The translations under genes were made by a program, and so were the position numbers. 39,171 bases of DNA, taken from positions 1 to 39,171 of the forward strand of contig CAYPAX010000034.1 in the NCBI GenBank assembly GCA_964408735.1, written 5' to 3'. Source of the stretch: UBA7887 sp964408735. GTDB lineage: Bacteria > Pseudomonadota > Alphaproteobacteria > UBA7887. The notes under the pieces are model-generated. The model made no database searches and was not told the origin of the DNA. It was given only the letters and a program-made list of their open reading frames with translations. This document shows, piece after piece, positions 8,409-17,421 of this stretch; position 1 is the stretch's first letter, and each line of letters starts with the position of its first letter.

Positions 8409-8516
8409 TCAGCAGCCGAGAATGGCGGCGGCGAAAGCGCCTCCCATGACGGCAATGGTGGTCACGGAAATGGCGGCAATGGTGAAGCTCGAGGCAGCCA
8501 TTTGTGCAGTGGTCAT
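8409..8516 (-). CDS. 35-residue hydrophobic peptide
   Basis: A short open frame encodes a 35-residue peptide rich in Ala, Thr, Ile and Val (FTIAAISVTTIAVMGGAF core) that ends in Gly-Cys. It would form one membrane-spanning helix. The case for a real gene is the ribosome site: AAGGAG lies six bases before the ATG, one of the better sites in the window. It also fills the gap beside the hydroxylase gene in convergent orientation. No family is recognised. It could be a regulatory membrane peptide, a toxin-like peptide or chance. Confidence 0.45.
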   Translation of the reverse strand: MTTAQMAASSFTIAAISVTTIAVMGGAFAAAILGC

Positions 8517-8721
8517 GACGGTCTCCTTTGATTCACTTTCCATACCGCTCGTATCTCGCTGACACCATACATACGCCCGCAGCCACCCTGCCGCTATGAA
8601 ACGACTCACATGGGTCGTGTGAGCTAGATCGCTATGGTGCTAGAGCGTGTCGCGCCATGAGTCGATGGTTGCCAATTGGCATACTCGTGAGCGGCGTGAG
8701 CTAACGAAATCCGAAAACACT
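8517..8721. other. Non-coding gap with short inverted repeats
   Basis: I see no convincing gene here. A six-base inverted repeat (CTCACA at 8605-8610, TGTGAG at 8618-8623) lies about 90 bases upstream of the 35-residue peptide and could be an operator. Longer-range inverted CTAG-containing ends are listed separately. Confidence 0.4.
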
Positions 8722-8725
8722 CTAG
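8640..8725. repeat. Possible short element bounded by imperfect inverted CTAGAG ends
   Basis: CTAGAGCGTGT at 8640-8650 and AACACTCTAG at 8716-8725 form an imperfect inverted repeat about 65 bases apart. CTAG is rare in GC-rich proteobacterial DNA. Dispersed intergenic elements with CTAGAGC-type ends are familiar in alphaproteobacteria. The right end supplies the TAG stop of the gene at 8722-10083. Only one copy is in the window, so its repeat nature is unproven. Confidence 0.3.
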
Positions 8726-10083
8726 GGAAAGCGGTATTCGCCGGTGCGATTGCAGGCCTTGCCTTCGCCATAGACGGTGTAATCGCCGCGGAGGGGCTCG
8801 CCGTCAGCGAAAAAAAAGTGGAGTCGCGCGCCCTGGCAACCCGAGGCAGGCTCCAGGATCAGGGTCACGGTGTCGCCTGACCGGCTGACGCTTTTCGCCT
8901 CCTGCCCGCGGAACGCCGCGCGCAAGCTGCCGCCGGGCAGGCGCGCGATTTCCAGCGAGAAGCCGCCGACATTGTGGGTATCGTGGCGCTCCCAAGTTCC
9001 CGACCAGAGGCCGGTGACATCGCTAATTGTACTGGCGACCGGCAGTGGTGAGAGAGGTTCGATCGGACAGGCGCCGACAACCTCGTAGTTGCGTGTCACT
9101 GTGCCGGACAGGGACGGTCCGATGCCGCAGCGGTTGGGCGGCTGCGGACAGAGCGTGGCTTTCGATGGCCCGCCGACACGCCGCACATAGGCGCCGAAGC
9201 CGGTGAAGTTCACGTCCGCGTCGGCCTTGCCGCGCAACAGGCGCGTGGCCAGTGCGCCCATGCCATTGTCGCGCAGATAGGTGGCGCGGCCGCCATCGAA
9301 CATCACCACCGTGCCGAAGCCCTCCGCAAGCAGCTCCGTTTGCATGGTGGCGCAGGATTGCGTCGTAGAGACCAGCAGGTAGGCCTGGCCATCACGAATG
9401 CCGATCAGCGTATGCGGCGTGTTGCCGCGGCACTGATCTGGCCAGACCTTCTTCTCGACCAGCTCTTGCCAGCTCAGATTGGCGTAGCGCGGGTCGGACG
9501 GGCGATTCTGTAGGTATTGCTGGAACACCACGTCATACAATTCCACCTTCGCGCGCCCCTCCACCAGCAACACGCCGCCGCCGGTGAACTCACGCAAGTC
9601 TTCACCGAAGCGCCGGCGAATGGCGTCCTTGTTGAGACCATCGGCGCGGCCGACAAGAATGGTGCCATCGTCCTGAACGGCCACGGCACCGCGCCGCAAC
9701 GCAAAGCCGTCCGGGTCGTGGCGGTCCAGCCCGCCATTGCGGACGATCGGAGTAATCGGGCGAATCGGGTTGCTGCGAAAGAAGGTTCCATTGCTGACAA
9801 CATCGTAAGCGTTGCAGGCAACGGCGACGGGCTGTTGCCTTAGCGGCAGGTCGCGCCCAGCCAGCGAGTCGATCATGAACAATGAATCGAGCGGATAGCC
9901 GTGATAGCCGAGCCGATCGAAATATGCATGATCGAGAAAGTCGGTGGCTGGGACGATGGTGCTGTTGTCGCTGTCCGGCACAAGTGGAACCGTCTCCAAG
10001 CTCGGCCCTTGACCCGAGGCAGGCGCCAGGAAAAGCCCGATCCAGGCGACAACCAACAGGATGCGTTGCATCGTCGCGGACAT
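8722..10083 (-). CDS. Exported phosphodiester glycosidase (NAGPA)-domain protein with C-terminal extension
   Basis: The 453-residue product has a signal peptide (MQRILLVVAWIGLFLAPASG). A domain of the NAGPA/phosphodiester glycosidase type follows: SNGTFFR near the N-terminal third, RRGAVAVQDDGTILVGRADG, then THTLIGI-like PHTLIGIRDGQAYLLVSTT and VMFDGGRATYLRDNG. The human relative removes GlcNAc from mannose-6-phosphate diesters; bacterial members are thought to act on cell-surface phosphodiester-linked sugars. About 110 further residues (from GLWSGTWERHD) form a beta-rich tail with several Cys, which probably pair in the periplasm. The start is supported by GGAGG six bases upstream. The gene is divergent from the RND pump gene, 124 bases away. 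The substrate is unknown. Confidence 0.75.
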   Translation of the reverse strand: MSATMQRILLVVAWIGLFLAPASGQGPSLETVPLVPDSDNSTIVPATDFLDHAYFDRLGYHGYPLDSLFMIDSLAGRDLPLRQQPVAVACNAYDVVSNGTFFRSNPIRPITPIVRNGGLDRHDPDGFALRRGAVAVQDDGTILVGRADGLNKDAIRRRFGEDLREFTGGGVLLVEGRAKVELYDVVFQQYLQNRPSDPRYANLSWQELVEKKVWPDQCRGNTPHTLIGIRDGQAYLLVSTTQSCATMQTELLAEGFGTVVMFDGGRATYLRDNGMGALATRLLRGKADADVNFTGFGAYVRRVGGPSKATLCPQPPNRCGIGPSLSGTVTRNYEVVGACPIEPLSPLPVASTISDVTGLWSGTWERHDTHNVGGFSLEIARLPGGSLRAAFRGQEAKSVSRSGDTVTLILEPASGCQGARLHFFFADGEPLRGDYTVYGEGKACNRTGEYRFP

Positions 10084-10207
10084 GATCTTCCTCCCATACG
10101 ATACACCGCCAAGGATAGCAGGCCTTACGCATTCGAGGTAGCCCGGGTGCCCCTCAAACGGCTACACTCCATGCCTTGCCAACGCCGCGGACGGTTCTCA
10201 TTCGGCC

Positions 10208-13200
10208 ATGCTTTCCCACATCGTAAATGCGTCCGTGCGCCAGGCCGGCGTGGTCACGGTGCTGGCCTTCCTGCTGCTGGCCTATGGCGCCTGGCAATTG
10301 TTCTTTGCCAGCCTCGATATCTTCCCGGAATTTTCGCCCAAGCTGGTGATCGTGCAGACCGAGGCGCCGGGCTATGCCGCCGAACAGGTCGAGCTGCTGG
10401 TGACGCGGCCGATCGAGACGGCGCTCGGCGGGCTGATCGGCATCGAGGCGGTGCGCTCCCAGTCGATCCAGGGCCTGTCGGTGGTCAATCTGTTCTTCGA
10501 CGAATCCAGCGGTCGGTTGCGCACGCGCCAGATGGTCTCGGAGCGCCTTGCCCACCTCGACACCGAGATGCCGCCCGGCGTGGCGGCGCCGACCATGGTG
10601 CCGTTCACCTCGTCGTCGGCGACGGTGATGACCATCGGCCTGACGGCGGACGAGCGCAGCCTCGCCGATCTGCGCAGCCTCGCCGACTGGACCATCAAGC
10701 CACGCCTGCTGCGGGTCGAGGGCGTGGCCGATGTCAACGTGTTCGGCGGCGATGTGCGCGAAGTGCAGGTGCAGGCCGACCCGCAGGCGCTGGCACGCCA
10801 CGGCCTCAGCCTTGCCGACGTGGCGGCGGCGGCGGATGGCGCGGTGGACCGTCGCGGCAGCGGTTTCGTGCAGACCGGCACGCAGCAGCTCGCCTTGCGC
10901 ACCCAAGGCCAGGCCCTGACGCGCCAGGCGCTCGCCGGTCTCGTGGTCCAGGGCGACGAAGGCCAGGCGCTGCCCCTGTCGATGGTGGCCGAGGTCATCG
11001 ACGGCGCCACGCCGCCCTTCAGCAAGGCGACGGTCGCCGGCACGCCGGGCGTGGTGGTGATGATCATCGGCCAGTTCGGCGCCAACACCTTGGCGGTCAG
11101 TCGTAACATCGACACCGCATTGGCCGAGCTCAAGCCCGTCTTCGCCGCCCAGGGCGTCGATCTGCACGATGACCTGTTCCGCCCCGCGGGCTATATCGAG
11201 CGCTCGCTCGAAGGCATATCGGAACATCTGATGGTGGGCGCGGCGCTGGTGCTCGCGGTGTTGCTGCTCTTCCTCTTCAACCTGCGCACGGCGTTCATTT
11301 CGGCCATGGCCATCCCGATGTCGCTCGTCGCCGCCGTGATCGTGCTGCTGCAGGCCGGCGTCAATCTCAACATCATGGTGCTCGGCGGGCTCGCCATCGC
11401 CCTTGGCGAGGTCGTCGACGATGCCATCATCGACACCGAGAACATCTTCCGGCGCCTGCGCGAGAACCGCCGCAGCGACGCGCCTTTACCAGTGCGCCGG
11501 GTGGTCTTCAACGCCTCCATGGAGGTGCGCGGCTCGGTGGTCTACGCCTCGTTCATCGTTGCACTAGCCTTCGTGCCGCTGCTGTCGCTGTCGGGTGTCG
11601 CGGGACGCATGTTCCAGCCCGTCGGCATCACCTACATCCTCGCCATCATGGCATCGCTGGTGGTGGCGCTGACCCTGACCCCGGCGCTCTGTGCGCTGCT
11701 GCTCGGCGAGCACAAGCGCGGCCTTGCCGAGCCACCCCTGATGCGCCTGCTGCAGCCGATCTACGGTGCGGTGCTGCGGCTGATCGCGCGCCACGACAAG
11801 CTGGTGATCGTCTCGGTCGCCATCATGCTGGCCGGCGGCCTTGCCATGCTGCCCTATCTCTCGAGCCGCTTTCTGCCGGAGCTGCGCGAGGGCCATTACA
11901 TGATCCACACCTCCGGCGTGCCAGGCACCTCGCTGGAGGAGAACATCCGCATGGGCACCCAGTTGACGGAAGCGGTGATGGCCATTCCGGGCGTGCGCGC
12001 GATGTCGCAATGGGCCGGGCGCGCCGAGCGCGGCGCCGATACCTTCGGCAGCCATTATTCCGAATACGAGGTCGATCTCGAGCGCCTCTCGGGCCGCGGC
12101 CAGCAGAAAGTGCTGGACCAGATCCGCGACGTGCTCGACCGCATGCCCGGCATGGCGACGGAAGTAAATACTTTCCTCATCGAGCGTGTCGACGAGACCA
12201 TCTCCGGCTACTCGGCGGCAGTGGTGGTGAACATTTTCGGCGCCAGCCTCGACTTGCTCGACCGCAAGGGCCAGGAGGTCGCGGCGCTGCTGCGCGATGT
12301 GCCCGGCGCCGTGGACGTGCAGGTGCGCGCGCCCCACGGCGTGCCGGTGCTCTCGGTCACGCCCCTGCCTGACCGCCTGGCTTTGTATGGCGCCAGGGCC
12401 GAGGACATCTATGATACCCTCCATCTCGCCTATGAGGGCCACCAGGTCGGTGTCATCCACGAGGGCGACCGCACCGTGCCGCTGGTCATCACCCTGCCGC
12501 CCGAACTGCGCGGGCGCCCCGACCGCCTGCCCGATCTGCCCATACCGGCGCTCGACGGGCCGGTGGCGCTCGGCGCGGTGGCCAGCGTGGTGCAGGACAG
12601 CGGGCGCTACGCCATCCTGCACGAAGGCGGCCGCCGCTTGCAGACCGTGACCGCCAATGTGCGCGGCGATGTCGATTCTTTTCTGGCCGAATTGAGGCAT
12701 CGCCTGCAAGGCGTGGCACTGCCGCTGGACAGCTATGTCGAGGTCACGGGCTCGGCCGTGGCGCTGGCGGAATCGCGCCGCGAGCTGCTGCTGCATTCCT
12801 CGCTGGCCGGCTTCGGCGTGCTGCTGCTGCTCTACCTCGCACTCGGGCGGGTCTGGAATGTCGCACTCGTGGTCAGCAACCTGCCGTTCTCGCTGGTCGG
12901 CGGCGTGGTCGCCGTGCTGGTCACCGGCGGCTCGCTGTCGCTGGGCTCCTTCGTCGGCTTCATCACGCTGTTCGGCATCACCCTGCGCAATTCGATCATG
13001 CTGGTCTCCCACTATCGCCACCTGGTCGAGGAGGAAGGCTGCGAGTGGTCCATGGACACCGCCATCCGCGGTGCCCAGGAGCGCCTGCCTTCGATCGTCA
13101 TGACCGCCCTTGTCACGGCGCTTGCCATGCTGCCCATCGCCATCGGCAGCGACAATCCCGGGCGCGAGATCATGGGCCCGATGGCCGCCGTCATCATCGG

Positions 13201-13282
13201 CGGCATGGCCTCGTCGACACTCCTGAACTTGCTGGTGCTGCCGGCGCTGATGGCGCGCTACGGCCGCTTCGAGAAGGCCTGA
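10208..13282 (+). CDS. RND-superfamily efflux pump permease (CusA/CzcA/AcrB type)
   Basis: At 1024 residues it has the standard RND length and layout: an N-terminal helix, two large periplasmic loops (about 35-330 and 545-855) and two blocks of inner-membrane helices. The proton-relay helix reads ALGEVVDDAIIDTENIF, with Asp404, Asp405 and Glu411 present. The leading Asp of the heavy-metal DFG motif is Ala398 here. That resembles the CzcA-like branch of uncertain substrate rather than true Cus/Czc metal pumps. The matching channel and adaptor genes lie at 2955-5554, separated by several minus-strand genes. The ribosome site is weak, so expression may be modest or the true start slightly different. 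The stop is one base from the next ATG, so pump and SLC13 transporter are co-translated. Confidence 0.92.
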   Translation: MLSHIVNASVRQAGVVTVLAFLLLAYGAWQLFFASLDIFPEFSPKLVIVQTEAPGYAAEQVELLVTRPIETALGGLIGIEAVRSQSIQGLSVVNLFFDESSGRLRTRQMVSERLAHLDTEMPPGVAAPTMVPFTSSSATVMTIGLTADERSLADLRSLADWTIKPRLLRVEGVADVNVFGGDVREVQVQADPQALARHGLSLADVAAAADGAVDRRGSGFVQTGTQQLALRTQGQALTRQALAGLVVQGDEGQALPLSMVAEVIDGATPPFSKATVAGTPGVVVMIIGQFGANTLAVSRNIDTALAELKPVFAAQGVDLHDDLFRPAGYIERSLEGISEHLMVGAALVLAVLLLFLFNLRTAFISAMAIPMSLVAAVIVLLQAGVNLNIMVLGGLAIALGEVVDDAIIDTENIFRRLRENRRSDAPLPVRRVVFNASMEVRGSVVYASFIVALAFVPLLSLSGVAGRMFQPVGITYILAIMASLVVALTLTPALCALLLGEHKRGLAEPPLMRLLQPIYGAVLRLIARHDKLVIVSVAIMLAGGLAMLPYLSSRFLPELREGHYMIHTSGVPGTSLEENIRMGTQLTEAVMAIPGVRAMSQWAGRAERGADTFGSHYSEYEVDLERLSGRGQQKVLDQIRDVLDRMPGMATEVNTFLIERVDETISGYSAAVVVNIFGASLDLLDRKGQEVAALLRDVPGAVDVQVRAPHGVPVLSVTPLPDRLALYGARAEDIYDTLHLAYEGHQVGVIHEGDRTVPLVITLPPELRGRPDRLPDLPIPALDGPVALGAVASVVQDSGRYAILHEGGRRLQTVTANVRGDVDSFLAELRHRLQGVALPLDSYVEVTGSAVALAESRRELLLHSSLAGFGVLLLLYLALGRVWNVALVVSNLPFSLVGGVVAVLVTGGSLSLGSFVGFITLFGITLRNSIMLVSHYRHLVEEEGCEWSMDTAIRGAQERLPSIVMTALVTALAMLPIAIGSDNPGREIMGPMAAVIIGGMASSTLLNLLVLPALMARYGRFEKA

Positions 13283-13283
13283 G

Positions 13284-14723
<1,440 letters not shown>

Positions 14724-14735
14724 AGGATATCGCGG

Positions 14736-15503
14736 CTAGCCCGTCTCGGCCTTGAGGGTTTCGAGCTGCAGGCGCGCGCCGGCGACCATGCAATTGAGGT
14801 CGGAGGTCAGCATCACCATATCGAAGCCGCGCTTCACGGCACCCGCTGCGAACTCCGCGCTGGCACAATGCATGACGGCCTTTATGCCGTGCCTGTGCGC
14901 GGCCTCGCGGATCTTGTCGCAGGTTTCGAGATGGAGCGGGTCGGGATTGTCGCCGCGCGGCGCCAGCCCCAGCGCCAAGGACAGGTCGCTCGGCCCGATA
15001 TAGACCGCGTCGAGGCCGGGCGTGGCGCAGATGGCGTCGAGGTTGGCGATGCCCTCCTTGGTCTCGACCATGGCCATGACGATGATCTCGTCGTCGGCTT
15101 TGGCCAGGTAGTCCGCGCCGCCGTAGTGCAGGCCGCGTATAGGGCCTGAAGAGCGTATGCCGACAGGCGGATAGCGGCACGCGGCCACCGCCATCGCCGC
15201 TTCCTCGGCCGTATTGACCAGGGGCACGATGATGCCGTAGGCGCCGAGATCGAGCGCCCGCATGATGGCCGCCGGATCGTTCCAGGCAACGCGCACGAAC
15301 GGGACCGTGTCCGTCTGCGATATGGCCTGCAGCATGGGCAGGACGTCCTTCAGTTCCGAGGTGCCGTGCTGCAGGTCGACGCAAAGGGCATCGAAGCCCT
15401 GACGCGCCATGACCTCGGCCGTGAACCCGTGCGAGATGGAGAGCCAACCCAGGGTCACCCATTTGCCGTCGCGCCACATCTGCTTGATCTTGTTCGCTCG
15501 CAT
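14736..15503 (-). CDS. HpcH/HpaI-family class II aldolase/citrate lyase-type protein
   Basis: The 255-residue protein matches 2-keto-3-deoxy-aldarate/4-hydroxy-2-oxo-heptanedioate aldolases (HpaI, GarL, RhmA). VDLQHG holds the acid/base His46, PFVRV holds Arg71, and MVETKEG and GPSDLS hold the metal ligands Glu147 and Asp173. These positions match the E. coli HpaI His45/Arg70/Glu149/Asp175 set almost exactly. It should cleave a 4-hydroxy-2-oxo acid to pyruvate or a derivative and an aldehyde. The start at 15503 has GAGG seven bases upstream; a start two codons earlier (15509) would leave the site too close. It is convergent with the SLC13 gene, with 12 bases between. The physiological substrate is unknown, perhaps an acid imported by the neighbouring carrier. 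Confidence 0.88.
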   Translation of the reverse strand: MRANKIKQMWRDGKWVTLGWLSISHGFTAEVMARQGFDALCVDLQHGTSELKDVLPMLQAISQTDTVPFVRVAWNDPAAIMRALDLGAYGIIVPLVNTAEEAAMAVAACRYPPVGIRSSGPIRGLHYGGADYLAKADDEIIVMAMVETKEGIANLDAICATPGLDAVYIGPSDLSLALGLAPRGDNPDPLHLETCDKIREAAHRHGIKAVMHCASAEFAAGAVKRGFDMVMLTSDLNCMVAGARLQLETLKAETG

Positions 15504-15759
15504 AGTCATGCCTCGAGAGTTGTTCCTATCAGGGTGCGGTCGCTGTCGCTGGAGACGACATACCATAGTGCCCGGCCTCGCGGCGAGTGAGAGCCAGCCG
15601 CCGATACTGCTCAATTCGGTTTGATATCTCGGCACAAGCCCATCGCATAGGCCCGGCTTGGCCGGATCACCCGGCTGCGCGACAAAGTCCGACAAATACG
15701 GTGTGCTTTTGCCTGCTGCCCCCTGCTGGGGACGCGGCGGTTCAACCATAACAGGGGGG
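15504..15759. other. Non-coding gap upstream of the aldolase gene
   Basis: About 250 bases lie between the aldolase start and the Tat-signal remnant. I see no convincing gene. It probably contains divergent control sequences, but no well-spaced promoter elements stand out by eye. Confidence 0.4.
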
Positions 15760-15966
15760 ATGATGCGCGGAACTTCAAGACGCCAGTTGATCAAGACATT
15801 CGTTGCCGGCGCGGCTGCAGCGGCAATGTCGACTTTTCCGTTGGAGGCCGCATTTGCCAAGCCGTCGTCTCATCGCCAAGCCCGTGTGCGAGTTCATCGA
15901 ATCCGTTTTGCGCCGCCAAGGCTTCGACGAGGCGGCGTTGCGGGAGATGTTCGACGATGTCGGCGT
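15760..15966 (+). pseudogene. Tat-signal-peptide gene remnant, frameshifted
   Basis: Two ATGs (15760, 15763) after an AGGGGGG site open a frame with a textbook twin-arginine signal: TSRRQLIKTFVAGAAAAA then FPLEAAFA. Soon after the predicted cleavage site this frame turns into Arg-rich nonsense. Meanwhile the neighbouring frame shows protein-like sequence (CEFIESVLRRQGFDEAALREMFDDVGV). Reading the two together needs one frame change near 15855-15870. The second piece faintly resembles the start of MltB-type lytic transglycosylases, but it ends within about 30 residues and no catalytic part follows. I read this as the 5' relic of an exported protein gene. Identity is very uncertain. Confidence 0.4.
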
Positions 15967-16106
15967 CGGGCTCTCAGCGGCGGCAGCGGATCCCCTGCCC
16001 CTGTCACACCGGCAGCCAGCTCCACAAGTCGTGATAACTGTTGAACGGGTCTGCCGCGGCAATGGCTTACCCTTCCCCGGACAAGCAAAATCAGGGAGGA
16101 AGCCCG

Positions 16107-17090
16107 ATGACCCGAAGCCTCGCGCATTCCGTCTTCGCCGTCGCCCTCGTCGTGGCCGGCGGTGTCGCCTCGGCCCAGGACAAGATTCCGCCGCTGGAGA
16201 TTCCCTCGGACCACGCCTTCGAGTCCCATTACATCGAGGTCCACGGCCACACGCTGCACTATCTCGATACCGGCGAAGGCAGCGACACCTTCGTCTTCCT
16301 GCACGGCCAGCCGACCTCGTCCTACATGTGGCGCAACGTCATCCCCCACGTCAGCGATCTCGGCCGCGCCGTGGCGCCGGACAATATCGGCTTCGGCGGT
16401 TCCGACCAGCCGGCCGACCTCGACTACCGCTATCCGACGCACTACCGCTATATCGAGGGCTTTATCGACGCCCTGGAGCTCGACAACATCATCTTCGTGA
16501 TTCACGACTGGGGCTCCGCCCTCGGCCTCGACTACGCCGCCCGCCACCCCGACCGGGTGCGCGGCGTGGTAATGATGGAGGCGATCGTGCCGCCGACCAT
16601 GCCGGCCGAGAGCTACGACGCCATGCGCCCGCAGCTCGGCGAGTTCTTCCGTACCATGCGCAACCCCGAGATCGGCCCGAAAATGATGATCGAGGACAAC
16701 TACTTCGTCGAAGGCGTGCTGCCCGGCTTCACCGTGCGCCCGCTCGGCGAAGCGGAGATGACCGTCTACCGGGCGCCGTTCCTCGACATGGCCAAGCGCG
16801 TCGCCATCAACCAGTGGCCCAACGAGATCCCGATCGGCGGCGAGCCCGCCGACGTGGTCGAGGTGGTCGACAACTATGTCGCCTGGATGTACAGCACCGA
16901 CACGCCGATGCTGTTTCTCTACGCCCACCCCGGCGCCCTCAATCCGCCGGCTGACGTCGATTGGCTGGCCGCGCGGGTGAGCAACATGGAGACAAGCTAT
17001 ATCGGGCGCGGGCTGCACTACGTCGCCGAAGACCAGCCCTATGCCATCGGCCGGGCCATCCGCGACTGGCATCGGCGCAACTTGAACTGA
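16107..17090 (+). CDS. Exported haloalkane dehalogenase-like alpha/beta hydrolase
   Basis: The 327-residue protein starts with a signal peptide (MTRSLAHSVFAVALVVAGGVASA) preceded by GGGAGGA seven bases upstream. The mature part matches haloalkane dehalogenases of the DhaA/LinB subfamily. HGQPTSSYMWRNVIPH forms the oxyanion loop, and HDWGSALG carries nucleophile Asp134 and halide-binding Trp135. MMEAIVPP provides the catalytic acid Glu158, and GLHYVAEDQP the catalytic His304. In characterised enzymes the loop reads HGNP and the Asn helps bind the halide; here it is Gln68. Known family members hydrolyse carbon-halogen bonds to alcohols, mostly in the cytoplasm, so export is noteworthy. Activity on halides is likely but unproven; an epoxide hydrolase-like or other esterase role is the alternative. 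Confidence 0.85.
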   Translation: MTRSLAHSVFAVALVVAGGVASAQDKIPPLEIPSDHAFESHYIEVHGHTLHYLDTGEGSDTFVFLHGQPTSSYMWRNVIPHVSDLGRAVAPDNIGFGGSDQPADLDYRYPTHYRYIEGFIDALELDNIIFVIHDWGSALGLDYAARHPDRVRGVVMMEAIVPPTMPAESYDAMRPQLGEFFRTMRNPEIGPKMMIEDNYFVEGVLPGFTVRPLGEAEMTVYRAPFLDMAKRVAINQWPNEIPIGGEPADVVEVVDNYVAWMYSTDTPMLFLYAHPGALNPPADVDWLAARVSNMETSYIGRGLHYVAEDQPYAIGRAIRDWHRRNLN

Positions 17091-17107
17091 CACCACCGAA
17101 ACCGATG

Positions 17108-17138
17108 GCGCCGGGCAACACATCACGTGGCCCGGCGC
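17108..17138 (+). terminator. GC-rich hairpin after the dehalogenase-like gene
   Basis: A perfect nine-base stem (GCGCCGGGC at 17108-17116, GCCCGGCGC at 17130-17138) with a 13-base loop lies 17 bases after the stop at 17090. There is no T tract, so it may be a factor-dependent or weak terminator, or a 3'-end stabilising hairpin. Confidence 0.5.
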
Positions 17139-17243
17139 GACAATCATGAGCGCAACGCGCCCACCCTTCCACAATGATCGCCGCATACCTAATCTTCGCC
17201 GCTAGCTATCTATGGCATTTGCCACCCGCATCGGTAGCTGAAA

Positions 17244-17272
17244 TTGATATTGTATCGTGCGCTCCAAAGAAT
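17244..17272 (+). promoter_or_regulatory. Candidate sigma-70-type promoter for the globin-coupled cyclase gene
   Basis: TTGATA (17244-17249) and AAGAAT (17267-17272) are separated by exactly 17 bases, inside an AT-richer 330-base gap (17091-17421) that otherwise holds no gene. It would give a leader of about 140 bases before the ATG at 17422. Match to consensus is 5/6 and 4/6; not tested. Confidence 0.3.
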
Positions 17273-17421
17273 TAGACACTATGCACTTGAGCGCAAGACA
17301 CCATGCTGTCCGGTTTAAGTTTGCGAAATCCAACGATAATAAATAGCAACCTATCCACATCTATCCCAACGGGCAAGGAGGCGAAGCGCCGCTCGATTCG
17401 TAACACGCAAAGAAGCGAAAG

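Noticed and set aside
15866..15966. Functional MltB lytic transglycosylase
   Set aside because: Only a faint N-terminal resemblance over about 30 residues; no catalytic domain follows.
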